A DNA stretch of 64,000 bases from Tigriopus japonicus (GCA_010645155.1 JAAGOF010000220.1:976065-1040064), one strand, 5' to 3'; shown: positions 34,551 through 47,397, numbered from the stretch's first letter. Program-made: numbers and translations. Notes: generated by a model not told the origin, from the letters alone.

Positions 34551-36544
34551 TCTTAGAGTACAAAGCATATTCTGGTGGCATGGTAGAGCCGAAAATTTGG
34601 CACACCGAGCTCTTTGCGTCAATTTTTGAAACATACAACAATTTTTGGGGTTTGGGAAAGCTCAGGATAAGCAAAAGAAAGTTATGTTTTTGTTCTTTTA
34701 GAAGGTGAGGATCCTAACCAAAATAAGTATTCAATTGAAATTTTTCAACCAATATCTTCAATTTGCTATTTGCTGAAAACGATACTCATGGCCCATTTGA
34801 AATGGCCAACTTATGAACTATGAATGATTGCCCAATCGATTTTTCTATAGTTGAGCGCAAGCTTACATTAAGTTGAATGATTTTATGGTTTTATGGTTTG
34901 AAAGCCCTTTTGGGTGACAAATTGATCTTCGATGATTTTTGATATGTTTACCTTTCATTTTCAGTACGCAGTTGGAGATGGACCTTTCATTAAAATGATT
35001 TATAAAGAAAGTACTAACTTGTCCGATCTTACGGACTGTTTTAAAACAAGATTAATATTCCCAGCAACACCCGCTTGCTTATACTGGTGCAAAACGCAAA
35101 AGTTATGAGCCTTATGACAAAAGATTAATGATGTCAAACACCTCCAATTAATACATTTCTCAAATAACAAATACACTATTAGACTTGCTTCACCATCTGA
35201 TTGTCCGGTAGAAGTGATGAAGTAAGGTCCGGACGAATGGACAACAAAACAGCGTTGCCAGATATTTCCAAATCACGAGTTTAATATTAAGTAATGGCAA
35301 ATACTACTATCAAGATAAACACCTTCTTGTCATTGGAAACCTGTTACAACAACAAAACAGAAACAAAAATATCTTTGAATATTGCCAAGAGGAAAGTTCT
35401 TTGATTTCCACATGATCTCATTACTCAACTGAACATTCTTTAGAGAAAATCTTTTGTCTTGCAACGTCGGACATGCTTTAAATCATTACTGTTTTGGTTT
35501 CCAAAATTGTTCGCTGAAAGGCCAGAGCATACCAGTTACACAATTTGTTTTTATCTAGCCAAATCCGATCCTTTCTTAGATATTTTTGGCACAATTTGTT
35601 CGAAAATTTCTGGGAAAACTGTTTCGCTTCTTTTGTCCGGACCTCACCGGTTTTCCTTCATGGCAGGNNNNNNNNNNNNNNNNNNNNNNNNNNNNNNNNN
35701 NNNNNNNNNNCTAGAAAGCCCATTATCATTATCTAAAACGTCCAACAGCAAAGCTGAAACCTCAATTTTTCATGTTTTTTGACGAGGCGTTAAATACTCT
35801 TTAAGCTTATGTCAACAGGAGACGTTGACTTAAAGCAAAAATATCTCAAACTGAACACAAGACACCGTGATAAAATAACCCTGACCAATTTTTCTAACCA
35901 CCGTCAAATTAAAATCATTATGTATTTGGCTTTCAAATCGAAGCATGATCCGCAAAAAAAGTTGGCTTTGATAGATATACAGTGTTGTCACGCATAAGAG
36001 TACCAAATCAACACAAGAACCATTCATGGGGAGGGGGGGTGTCACTCAATCCAAATTCACCGTTTTTGACCGCGTTAAATGAGTCAAAAAACGTGATTAT
36101 TAAAACTGTTTTAACAAATTTAGAAGCCAAAACTCTTGAATTTTTCGTGATATTTGTTTCCCTAAAATTGGTCGTGTGGATCAAAAATTGCGAGGTCGTT
36201 TGTATTCTTTTGGGTTTACCCCTCTTAAAAAGGTTATCGAAGAAAGGTCGCACCTATCCTATTCTCAGAAACATCATTGTTTTCAGGGTCGGCTTTCCAA
36301 TTTCATGTGTAGACTTTGACGTTTTTAGTACATAAAGTGTGTCCGTTTCAGGTCTCATTAAGCCAGATAAACTTCTTTTTTCTTGGTCTATCCTTAAAAG
36401 TGTGACATGTTGGGTTTCTACACAGTCCATTCCAACCCAAAATTTTAGTGGTCAAAAGTCTGAAATTTGACGTGAAACTTGTTACCCACCAAGCGATACT
36501 TTGTTATATTTTTGGAGAAACATGAATGAATACCAAACCTCAAT
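34551..36544. other. AT-rich DNA with a 43-N gap (35668-35710)
   Basis: No gene or repeat recognised with confidence. The short ORFs, including two running through the gap, have no domain or codon support. Confidence 0.5.
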
Positions 36545-36793
36545 TCAAGCGATCGGCAATGTGGCTCCCAAATATGTGTGTGTATCAGTCCGACTAAGGG
36601 ATATTCCAGCCAGGTTGCAGTTCATAGTCAGGTCTGATTTCCCAAAGCGCTGAATAACCCAATTTTGAACGTTCAGGCTCATTCCATTATTTTTGGCCCA
36701 CTCCTGAATGTTGTTTGTATCGCGACTCTTGCGCATGATTGATTTCAAGAGATAATCTTGTGTCTTCAGCAAAGACCCGAAGTGATCACCCAT
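36545..36793 (-). pseudogene. LINE reverse-transcriptase fragment
   Basis: The - strand reads NNIQEWAKNNGMSLNVQNW...QRFG...NLAGISLSRTDTHTYLGA, the region after the YADD box of CR1/Jockey-like LINE RTs (W..xNxMxLNxxK, then YLGv). Only ~80 codons remain and both ends are lost. Confidence 0.68.
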
Positions 36794-37149
36794 CAGAAAC
36801 TGTCATGTGGTTAACAAATATTTGGAATCAGATATCAAATCCCAAGTGCAGGAAAAAGCTGTTAAAAAAAAGATGCAACTTAGTTGCTTGTCGGAAATGA
36901 AAACTTGGGTCGAATGTAAAAACTAGACCTCGTAAATATTGAGGCAAAGTGACCCAAAAACCTCGAGTAACTGATGCTTTCATTTGAGGCAATCATTGTA
37001 ATTAACATAATCGTATTAGTATGGGTCCTTTTTGACATGTTCCCATTTTGAACATGGTCCTTTAAGAAATCGTAAATTTGAATATGAATCTGTTAGACAT
37101 ACTTATTTCTAATTTTGCCTTGAACATGCTGCAATGTATACTCTAAATA

Positions 37150-37515
37150 GTCATGAAAAATGTTTTCAAAAAATCTTGTTTCAAGTGCATTTTAAGCGAA
37201 ATTTTATAGTATTTTGAGTTTTTTTGACAATAACTTTAAAACCCAAAAAACATTTTTTTTCGCGACATTAAAAAGCTATATGGAGTCTTTGGGAATTTGT
37301 TTCTTCAAATAACTAAAGCGTTTTTCAGCTTTTTGGGGTCAAAAACCGACTGGGAAGGAATTACGTTTGGTGTTTTCACGTTATTGCGCGCGGCAATTCA
37401 CACTTCCTTTAAGAATTGCTCCTGACAACTCAATTTGAACCTACGCCGTCTAGGGAAGCACGAACACTTTGCCTTTTCAATAAGGCGTCAGTACGTGTGG
37501 CCACTCTGGCTTCCT
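37150..37515. repeat. R3-related segment followed by a SINE-1 copy
   Basis: 37150-37370 resembles repeat R3. 37436-37515 is the antisense of the SINE-1 head (AACCTACGCCGTCTAGGGAAGCAC ... GGCCACTCTGGCTTCC in two blocks), so the SINE points to the - strand. Its 3' tail is not clear. Confidence 0.62.
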
Positions 37516-37857
37516 TTTCGGATATTTACAAAAATAATTTAGTAGTCAACTGATTTTGGTTTCAGTTTCGGCAAAGCTTCCAGTCGGTTCATCACTACAA
37601 CTTGAAAAAAAGACATACCCGTTAATGAAGCAATATTACCTGGTTATAAATCAAAGTTCCTTTTGACGAAGAGATAGATATAAAAGAACTCACTTCTAAT
37701 AAGGCGTGATACTTCTCTTGAAGTTTTGAGGAGTCCGCATACCTGACAGGGTTGGTTCAATCCTGCTGGTTGACGTTACGCAGAAAAAAACGCCTATTTT
37801 TCAGGATAAACGGGGGTTTCTCCACATTACCTTAAATGCATTCATACTTGACCGAGC

Positions 37858-38024
37858 ACTGTGAACAAACTTGACAAAGTAGTGCAGACAAACTTGATAA
37901 TGTAGTGCGGTCAAACTTCACCAACTAGTGGGACAAACTTCACCAAGAAGTGCGGACAAGCTTCACCAAGTAGTGTGGACAAACTTGACAAAGTAAACCA
38001 AGCAGTGCGGACAAACTTGCCAAC
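37858..38024 (+). repeat. 23-bp minisatellite
   Basis: About seven units of the type AGTGCGGACAAACTTCACCA + AGT, with one insertion (AAACCAAGC) before the last unit. Confidence 0.88.
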
Positions 38025-38279
38025 TTGACTCATGGAAGAAGTAATAGGGAAGTGTTCAATGTTTAAACCACTCAAACATCATATTGATTATATTGAGTAA
38101 TGGTGGCTGAAAAACATGATTTTTGAATCTTTATTCATTAATTAAATCATGATTTCATGAATTACTAGAGAATGATATTTTAAGTCATAGTAGAAGGTAT
38201 TTTCATTTCACATTCAAGGCCTCTATCTTGGTCGCATTCTGACTTTACATGTCATCCCTTTTAGTAATGACCCGCAATG

Positions 38280-38740
38280 AAGAAGTTTAGTTGAAGCAAA
38301 CAGGGGCAAATTTTCTTGATTTCAGATCCATCCTCAACTTAAAGTTGTTGCCAAAATCACAGCTTACATCGTAAATTGGGTTTCTCTTCATATTTTGAAT
38401 CTTTTAGAGCTCACCTAAGATATTATTGTGTTCAAAAATAAAAAAGCCATGCTGAGTAATCACAAATTAGGGCCAAAGACTAAACAGAAGCACCCACAAC
38501 CAGTTTTACCTCAAGATGGCGCTGATTGTCATTTTTCTCTTTGATTGAAGCCCAATTTACGTCCTTAAGAGGGCTAACTCTGATGGTGAGTTGTTCATTT
38601 TGAGAACAAGAGAGGGCACCCAAGTAGGACGTGTTGATGTTATGCTAAATCATGTGAGAGCCATCTAGGTGAAGCAAATGTTGGTTTTCTCTAAAATCCT
38701 CAAATCACATCAGAAAAATTTCGATGTGTCAGTGACCATT
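38280..38740 (+). repeat. Dispersed repeat R1 (copy B), uninterrupted
   Basis: Matches 12690-13129 plus 13915-14170. It has no hAT insert at the equivalent point near 38455 and so represents the empty site. Confidence 0.72.
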
Positions 38741-40142
38741 TGAAATAAAACAAATCTGATTGAAGGCAATTGTATCTTGAAGGTCGTTATTCCAAGGGTT
38801 CACCAAACATAATCTTGTTCTACCATCTTACCAGTCTCACAAAACATGAATGAAATTTTAGGCGCAACTTAGCATGAACCTAAAAAATGGCATCGCTTTG
38901 CATATGTTCCATGATTGGATGAATTATGATGAAGCGTTGGCCTCTGTAAAAACGCTGGAATTTTTCGTCCCGGTTGCTAAATCCTCAAACTTTCCTCTTC
39001 GATTTTGTTGGCAAAAAAATTCCAAATATGGGCGGTGAGCTTCAATGGATTGATGGCCTCTTTCTTGGACCCATTCCAACTTTATATCCTATCCCTTTTA
39101 GTAGAGATCCACATTGGGACGAAAATTTCATTATTGATTGGTTTAACTTAATAATAAGTTTCGATTTCGAAAGATCGATCTTGAGATCGATCTTTGCGTC
39201 TTAAAAACCAGCCTCAGGGTTCGAATCGAAGATCGAAGAAACAGGGTTGACATGAGGCCAAAAAGTGGCATCAAAGATTATGTCATGGTAATCATGCTGG
39301 AAAGCAACGCAAGATTTGCGTGGCAACGCAAGGTCTCCGCTGATATTTTTCTCGGTTCATTGCGTTCAATGTTAAAGAAACTCTAAATGTGGATTGACTG
39401 AAGAATAAGGAAAAGTTGTCAAGCAGTTAAACGGAAAAGCCACGAAAATATCAGTTATAAACTCCAAGTAAAAATTGGCATCACTTTTTGTTCAATTCCC
39501 ATCACTGCTAGGACTTGAGACTCTAGATAGGACTACGCGTAGATGGAAAACGTGTTGGTTCATTGAAAGTCTCTTAAAGTATTTCCTGTTTTTAATACCT
39601 CATGCTAGAAGCGTATTAATTTTAAACATAAGTTTTTTAACATTACATTTACCAAAGGTATCTTCATGGCAGTCCCTAGAGATTGAGCAGATTAAAATTG
39701 GATTGTATTCCCGTCAGAAACCATGACTCAACCATTTATATCTATTAAATACTAGATCCAGTGGAACCAGAGTGTAATTGTTGAAAGAACAAAGACGTCA
39801 TAAGGCGACCAACCCTTTTTTGTTAATACTACAACTAGGAACTTTTCTGCCAATACATTGAATAAGTCAATGATAGGAAGAAACCAAAGATTTTGCGGTA
39901 CATAGTGTTGTATGGTGAGGTTGCTGACTAGATGCTTTATTCTTATTGAGAGAGGTTTATATACAAACATATATATGACTAGAAGTGAGCACGAGCATAT
40001 TAGAAGGAGCAAGGCAGGAATACTACACATAGGTTTCATGCAACACATATATGGACTAACTTGAAGCTTCAAGAACGACTTTTAAGAGTTGGTCTTGATT
40101 TGCATGTTTGGTCACACTAATTGTCCATTTAACCTTGATCGA
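38741..40142. other. No gene recognised
   Basis: The only structured piece is 39155-39225, where GATCGATCTTTGCGTCTTAA and CAGCCTCAGG match half of the small MITE at 44177-44276. Confidence 0.45.
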
Positions 40143-40446
40143 AATTTCAGCTGATTCCACAAAATAAGCGCCTCTTGCGGTCAGATTGAGACATGGTTGC
40201 CAGCTAGAGAGTGGGTTTTAATGCCACCTTTGGCAAAACTGTGGTGAAATAGGTTTTTCCTTAGATGTTTACATTTCTTTGCAATGGTATTATGATATCC
40301 AACTCCAACATTTCGGAGAAATGTTGATGTCAAGAAAATCTCTAACGGTTTGTCAACGAGTGGCATTAAAACACACTCACTAGCTGGCAACTATGTCTCA
40401 ATCTGACCGCAAGAGGCGCTTATTTTGTGGAATCAGCTGAAATTTT
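40143..40446. mobile_element. MITE with ~85-bp near-perfect TIRs
   Basis: AAATTTCAGCTGATTCCACA...GTTTTAATGCCAC at the left is repeated inverted at the right with only a few changes, enclosing ~135 bp. The ends are themselves partly palindromic (CAGCTG). No target duplication could be fixed. Confidence 0.8.
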
Positions 40447-43234
40447 GTGCAGGGTTCAGTGGTAGTGACATTCTCAACCCAAGCAAAACGTCCCCAGTTG
40501 GCGACGGGTGACACGTTTTTACGATTACATTCCCTCTAGTATTCAATTGATCTCAATACGCCCCCTTCCCAAATCAGCCTGATCACAACTTTCACGCGAT
40601 CTATTATTTACATAAATATCGAAGGACTCGACACATCTATGCTTTGAACCATCAGCATATTGTGAATAACTGGCATATGGTCAACCCCTAAACTGCAAAT
40701 GAAAACCTGATTTCATGGATCATTTGCATTTGTTAGTTTCTTTCATACCTTTGACATAAATAGGGCCGTTGAAATCTGGTATATAAGCACATCAAAAATG
40801 CCCAGATGTATGCAAAAAAGAGGTCAAATATACCCAAAAAGAATGTGCTATAGATAAGCCGAATGGAATGTAGAATAACTATATTCTTGATCAAAGAAAG
40901 CATTGTTCCATTGAATTGAGAGCGCCCTAACGCCCACCCTGAATGCCTGTAATTGACAACATATCAGACAACTTTTGCCATTGTCAGATTGAAACCACGT
41001 GGCAACCCTGCTCGAGACTAGGCAAGGGTGGCAGAATGTGGCAGAAAATGTAGTGATGGGTTTCGAACCGGGAGTGCTGCCATTTTTTACTCGGAAGTTT
41101 ATCATTGTTGATTAGGGCAGGTTGTATTGAACGTTTTCAAAAAGACCTAAACAGGGACCAATTTGGCAACACTCGAACTAGTTCGATTTCGAGTTCCATC
41201 AGTAGCTTTACTTTTGGATTTCGAGTTGGCAGTGCTGCCATATTTTATGACGTCTCTAGTTGAGAAGATTAGTTGGGGGTCAACTTTTTGACCTTAAAAT
41301 CCAAAGTGGCAAAACTCGGCCAAAAATCCAACTCGAAACCCATCAGTAAGAAAATGGCGATCTAAAGTGGCGAAAAATGGCGATATATTTTTTTTTGTAG
41401 CAGGAAAGTTTTTAAAGTGACAGAATGTGGCAGAAAGTGGCAATACAGCCAAAATATTTCGACCAAAGAAACGAGATCGAAAATTTTCGACTTAAAAACG
41501 AGATGAAATGACCCGAAAAATAGAAAATTTTCGCCAAAGAGTGGCATAACATTGCAGTCTAGGATTTCAAAAATGGCAGCGAGGGTCAGTGATTGGTAGT
41601 ATCCCAAAAAACTTTTGGCAACGTCGGCTTGAAACCACCTGATAACGCTGGTAACACCGTCATTTTTGCCATCGATGGCGACCCTGACAATGGCAGAATT
41701 GTTACTGTTTGCACTGAAATTGACCACGGTTTTGTACATAGAACAATGTTCATGTCATCAAAAAATCACAAAAACTCGTGAGTGTCGACACAAAAGGCTG
41801 GTGTCGATTACCCTTCTCAAGATTGTTTTCCCTCCAGACTACAAAGGTTACAAGGGCAATGGCGTTAGCGAACTTGGGTAACCTTGTGAATTCACTTAAA
41901 ATTGGGCAAATGTTGATGTTATCAAAGTAAAGGGTTTGCAACAGTGACACATTCAAGCGGAGACTTTGACATTTTCCCCAAAGTGGAGAACATATGCGGA
42001 AAAGGCGTTGATGGGCATACGTTTCATGCAAAAAGGGCGATGTATGCGAAAAAAGGTTATATACCAGATTTCAACAGCTCAAGTCATTATTGACGCGTTG
42101 GGCCTCACCTTCAAAAATTGTTACGGCACAAGCAATCATAATAAAAAAAATATTTTTGTCTCCAGTGCGTTCAAAAATCTCAGTGAGGATTATTGTCAAC
42201 AAAGACAAGTTCGATTGAATTAAAATTCCTATGATAATGACTCTTTATCAGACTAAAGCAATATCATCAGAAAAGTATGATCATGACATTAACTTTTCGC
42301 CCTTAGGATCAGTGTCTCCGCCGGGTTCGAGAAAATATGGTAAAAAGCTGCGACACTCCTTTACAATATCAAAATCTTTGCGATTCTAATCTTTGTAAAC
42401 AATTTCGAAATCAACATGCATTTTCCACAAAGTATTGCAAGTTATAGGGCTTTTCCTTTTCATCCCGAATCCAGAGGAAGCACTTGTCCCATAGTGGAAC
42501 GGGTCAATCTCATTTGTGTGCTCTTTTTCGAACCATCAGACTTGTGATGTAATTGTAACTGCAATTACATTTCCCGATAATTGTAACTGCAACTTATTAC
42601 ATTTGAAAACAGTGATTGTAATTGTAAATACCACATTTCAACCAATATAATTGACAAATTACAAATACAAGTAACAATTACTGTACATGTTCAAAAACAA
42701 AACAAGTTCTGAGATTACTAATTTCTCAAAATTTTCCCCATCTTTTCAAAATTATTCAACATATGAGTTGATGCAACCAAAGTTGACAAGTTTGGATGCT
42801 CTTGACACATCTTTGAAGAGAAATAACTGATTTCTAATTACATTTAAAGAACAAGTGTAATTGAAATACCAATTCAATTACAATATAATTGAAATACAAC
42901 GAAAAAAGAAGCATAGTTAAAACATTAGTACTTTTAACAGAACCTATCATCTTACCTTATTCATGCATAGGAGAAAAAAGCACTGATGGAAATTTCATGT
43001 TGAGCAACAACTTCGTAATTACGTTTTTTTCATAGATATCTAATCTATGTACAATAGACATCGGACTTGTCAGTGGTAAATATAAAAAGTTAGATGCGCC
43101 TATATATTTTTTAATGTTGAAAGGAAGTTTTAAAAATATCATCATCGCTTTTGCCTCCCCATTACATAGACCACCTGATATTAAATAACTAAATTACATA
43201 TGGCATGCCAAGGAATAACTACAAACATATGTAC
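40447..43234. other. No confident gene
   Basis: Contains many TGGCAGAAAATG/GTGGCAA words at 41030-41600, a CGAAAATTTTCG palindrome context at 41467-41480 like the minisatellite unit, GTAATTG-rich DNA at 42537-42900 that starts like the CAGACCTG MITEs, and a Cys-rich open stretch at 42307-42445. The 3' exons of gene 2 should lie here but were not identified. Confidence 0.45.
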
Positions 43235-44147
43235 CTAAGACTTTGTTGAACTTGGTGCCCATTCTCTAAAACTGGTCGGTCATCGGAACAAACTGCAAAT
43301 TCGAGGATGGAAGGTGAGATTTTCTTAAGTGTAATATTAATATTCTAGTACCTTCGACCTCGCAAATCAAGTGAGCTACATTTCCGGCAGAAATGGCGTC
43401 CATACAGAAACCGGCTCTAGCCCATAATTGAGCATGCTGCAAACTTTGATCTCCCAAATCCTGACCAGAACACCAAAAGTGGTCATTCTTTGAATTTAGT
43501 TCTTGGCCACTTATCCAGGTCCAATCAGAGTTGTTCTTTTTCAGACCTAAATAAAAGAATTTGGGGTTTGGTTCAATTGACTAATGGCAATTATAATATC
43601 GAAACACACCTATTCTGTAGTTTCCACTGAATTCCGAAGGATAGTGATAATTCAGAGTAAACGCTATGGACTTCACAAACATGTACTCCTCATGAGTTTC
43701 CAGGGATGCCATTTCTCCCCCATTGGCTTCACAAATGTGCTTTCCCTCTTCAAAAGTGTTTTGTTGGGATAGAAACTTGTAATCACTGGCCTGAAATCTG
43801 TACCAACCATTAGGCTGGTCTCGAGCTAAAAGCGTTAAATACCAAAATAAACCAAAGTTCTATTCTGTTCATTTATTACCAATACTTACAGTGAAGGCAA
43901 TAACGGGGCTGAGAAACAATTGCTACAGAATTGGGTATAGAAAGAGTAACCATGTCCAAACGAAAAACACTTTTAAGCCAGCAGGTGTTTGCTGGACCTA
44001 AATCTGCCCAAGAATGGGACCAAGAGACCCCGGAGCATTCAGAATTGGCAAGGCAAAGGTCATGGCAAGCCTTTAAGGTATCAACATTGCTTACTTCGTT
44101 GATTGTAAAATCTGTCATGTCAACCGTGTCCATAGTGCAATCTGGAA
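43235..44147 (-). CDS. Gene 2, 3' block: PAN2, C-type-lectin-like domain and start of a CCP-like segment
   Basis: Exons on the - strand: 44147-43890 (PAN2, 86 codons), 43825-43610 and 43546-43352 (lectin-like domain), 43292-43235 (CCP start). Introns are 64, 63 and 59 bp. PAN2: PDCTMDTVDMT, ACHDLCLANSECSGVSW, TCWLKSVF, PRYCLHC. Lectin-like: GWYRFQASDYKFLS, GGEMASLETHEEYMFV, then WTWISGQELNS, HFWCSG, GFCMDA and HLICEVE, closer to the CTLD consensus than gene 1, but still without EPN/QPD or WND calcium motifs. The last exon reads CSDDRPVLENGHQVQQ, sushi-like. Exon order, phases and lengths match gene 1 at 20739-21655. Downstream exons not found. Confidence 0.86.
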
Positions 44148-44176
44148 CTGCAAGTCAAAAAACATGCCTTAGATCA

Positions 44177-44276
44177 GAGGCTAGTTCTTAAGACGCAAAG
44201 ATCGTTTTTAAGATTGGACTTATAGTACTAAAGTACGATCTTGAGATCGTTCTTTTGCGTCTAAAAAACTAGCCTC
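44177..44276. mobile_element. 100-bp MITE
   Basis: GAGGCTAGTTCTTAAGACGC at the left is repeated inverted as GCGTCTAAAAAACTAGCCTC at the right. It lies 30 bp upstream of the PAN2 exon of gene 2, inside the intron. A half copy is near 39155-39225. Confidence 0.72.
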
Positions 44277-44546
44277 AGGGGTCGGCAACAGGTTTTGGGC
44301 CAAGGCCCGCCAAATTTGACTTTGTGTTGTCAGGGGCCCTCCAAATAGATTCTGGCAGGCTTATGGTCCCATATATTTACAATCAAAGAGATCTAGGACC
44401 AAAAGTTTGTACTACGAATGGTTGTCGGGCCCACTATGTTGGACTTTCCCCATAATTCCTGGGCCCATCAATGACCACATTTGGGCCACATGTGGGCCGC
44501 GGCCCATTGGTTACCTAACCCTACCTACCTTAGATAATGTGAGATA

Positions 44547-45011
44547 CAGGCCTGTGTTGTAATTGATATTGAAGTTACAATTAAGTAATTTCAATTACAT
44601 TTCCAAGTAATTGTAATTGATTGAATTTGAAAAAAAATATAACTGACAGTTTTCAATTACAAATTGCAATTACATTTTCACCTACATAGGAAGTTTTGGA
44701 ATTAAAATTTTCGCAGATAATCCCCCACCTACAATACTCTTCAGCATGAAAATTGTATCACCAAAAATTTAAAAGTTTTGGGTTCTCTTTACATATTTTG
44801 CACTTAAAAAGAAAGGAATTCCACTTGGGTTTGAAAAAAATGAGTAATTGAAATGTAATTGAATGTACTTCTATTACTTTTTGAAAGTAATTGTAATTGC
44901 AATCAATAACACTTGAAAATTAAGCTATTGTAATTGTATGAAATTACTTTTGAGACCAATGTATATGTAATTGTAATTAATTACATTTGATAAGTAATTG
45001 ATACAGGTCTG
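44547..45011. mobile_element. hAT-like MITE with CAGGCCTG/CAGGTCTG ends (copy B)
   Basis: Flanks GTGAGATA (44539-44546) and GTGAGATT (45012-45019) are an 8-bp duplication with one mismatch. The interior of AATTGTAATT words matches copy A at 12071-12456. It lies in gene 2 intron 3. Confidence 0.8.
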
Positions 45012-45309
45012 GTGAGATTGGGTACTTGAGAGAGACACAATGAAAAAGGCAGACCCCAGCAGGCGTGTGATGTAATTGGAATTGCCATTGCAAATAGGTT
45101 ATTTTAATTACATTACAAGGTAGTTGAAACTTTCATTATATTTTCACATTTCCTTTTTGTATCAATTTATAAATGTTTACCACAAAACAGTTCCTTGAGT
45201 GAAAAACTAAAGAATTTAGAACAACCTTAAAACAAAAGACAGACTAATTGCTTTTCAACTGAAAAGCAACTTTTCAATTGAAAATTTCAGACCTTTTCAA
45301 TTTTGTTGT

Positions 45310-45600
45310 GGATTTTTTTATTTCCGCTAAGAGGATTGATTCCCTGTATGCAAATCAATCATAAATAAAATAATTAAAACAATTATGACTTCTACGAAAT
45401 TTGGTCTACCAACGATTTACTGTTGGCAGATCTGTACAACCCTTGAAAAGTGGGTTGGTCAGACATAAAGTTTAAAAATTTGTCCAATCCTGTCTTAAAA
45501 CCCATTAAAGAATCAGCTCCTACATTTTCCCAATGAAGACTAATGGCCGAAAAATTGAACAATGAAGGGGCCTGATAAAGAATTTTCATGCTATGTTTTA
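45310..45600 (-). pseudogene. LINE 3' end (C-terminus, 3' UTR and tail)
   Basis: - strand: the C-terminal tail of a CR1/Jockey-like LINE RT (LFNFSAISLHWENVGADSLM, FKTGLDKFL, SDQPTFQGLYRSANSKSLVDQ) is followed by a short 3' UTR and the tail TACAGGGAATC...GCGGAAATAAAAAAATCCACAACA (in two blocks). Homologous to 60827-61090 and 15438-15530. A 5'-truncated insertion in gene 2 intron 3. Confidence 0.78.
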
Positions 45601-47040
45601 AAAACTTTGTATTAACAAATGAAACTTCAATGGCTAATTGTGGTGTTTCGTTTCTTGTTCAATTTCAGAGCTTGTCCATATTTATTGTTCCAAAACTAAA
45701 AAGGTTTGATGGATGCAATCGTTCTGGTGAGTTCAATTAAGGAATAAAGCTACAAATTTTTATTAATGGTTTGACGAAGTGAAGAAATGTTTTATTGCAT
45801 TTCATCATATGGCTCATATTGGTCAAATCGTTGAAAAAGCCATGCCATTACTGGACTTGGGAGAAAAATGGATTCACATCAAGACTGTTGCACACATATC
45901 TCTTGATTTTGGAAAACTCACTATTCTGCCCAATTCACATAGAATTAGTCTTTTCCTATTTTTGACCTTATATCCATCAAAAAATTTGCCCTGAAGATGT
46001 TTTTGTTGTCTAAATCTTTACTCATTTTCGATTTTGAAGGAACCATTGGTTGTCGGTCTTCAAAAAGAAATATTTTATTGCTTAAACAACCTAATGAGGA
46101 AAGCTCAGTAAGCATAAGCTGTATCACATTCTCGCCCGTTTGTTGCGGAGCAACTGACCGTTCGAAATATTTGATCGAACGCAGAACAGGAAAGAACAGA
46201 CGCACCACAAAAGGGCGGCGCAACACTACGGAGAACAAAATCAACAACCTTTTTTCTCACTGTGCTTATCCTAGTGATTCCTTCATTTTAAACGAATTGG
46301 TTCTTAGTGCTAATCCAAACCCTCATTAGAAATAGTGGTTAGGGATCCGAAAAATTATGTCGTTTTGCATTCAGAAATTGATTTTTTTTAAAACGTTGTC
46401 ACGTCACATTCTGTCCCGATAGATAACCAAACAATAAAACTTAAAATATTTGATCCAAAACTTGCACATAAATTATATTTTTATGCCATGATATGACTAA
46501 CAGTGCCAATAAAACAGTGTCATTATATGAATTTTCCCACCTAAGGATCGTTTCCTACAAACTAGTCCGTATGTACAAATTTTCCTTCAAACTGACAAAT
46601 GCTGTCTCTCAGACATTTGTAATACTTTTACACTCTCTTTTCAACTGTGAAGTACGGGGTAAAGTAAAGCTAATAAATTGAATCGGTGTCTCTATTGCGA
46701 GACATTAGGAAATTGGCCAAGATAATGACGAAAACCACGGTTCAACAAGGATTGCTCAATCCAACGCAAACATAATTTTCTTTTCTTATTCAATGGTTTG
46801 ATTCCACTAAGGACTTGTAATTTGAAAAAGGCGATTTTTCCTTTTGGCATGCCTCACTCTTAAGTAGAAAGGTCTTAACTTGGTGATCGTTGATATTTCG
46901 AACTCCTAGTTTCAATTGCACAGTACTTAAAATGCAACCAGTCGCCAAGTAAACCAAATTCGCAAAGGAAACGGAAATGAGAGGAGGGCGAGCCTGACTC
47001 TCCAAGCGCTGACGCCTCTGCGCCAATCTACCTCTTGGTA
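45601..47040. other. No gene recognised
   Basis: Part of gene 2 intron 3 on the - strand. Short ORFs on both strands lack support; no repeat ends seen. Confidence 0.45.
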
Positions 47041-47354
47041 GGCTACTAGTTCTAGAGGGCTAACAGAGAAATGTCACTCCAGTACAGTCAGTGGAGATTT
47101 ATTTTGAACACGCCTCATTGATCCCACAGCAAGGGTGTCAAGTGACTTGATTCATCATACATTGCTCTTGTTCAACCAAAACAGTTGAATGAGCAATTTT
47201 GTTAATTACTCCCCAAAAACGCAAGTACGGGTTGTGAATAACATAACTTAGCATGTTCAACGTCAAATCCCATTTCACACACCTTGCAGGCGTAGTGACT
47301 CACGAATATTTTCGGAGTGTCATTTCTCTGTTGGCCCTCTAACTAGTTCTAGCC
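47041..47354. mobile_element. MITE with ~40-bp TIRs
   Basis: The left end carries AGAGGGCTAACAGAGAAATG and the right end, reverse-complemented, AGAGGGCCAACAGAGAAATG; both are next to ACTAGTTCTAG in the same orientation, perhaps part of the target duplication. The middle (47255-47315) resembles 11075-11150. Confidence 0.72.
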
Positions 47355-47397
47355 TCCAAGATAAGGCTCCGTTTATTATGCGGGTAATAAAATCTCC

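Noticed and set aside
35459..35782. ORFs spanning the N gap
   Set aside because: They include unknown residues and show no recognisable domain.
43931..44191. 86-codon + strand ORF
   Set aside because: Antisense of the gene 2 PAN2 exon, which has matching splice sites and a paralogue.
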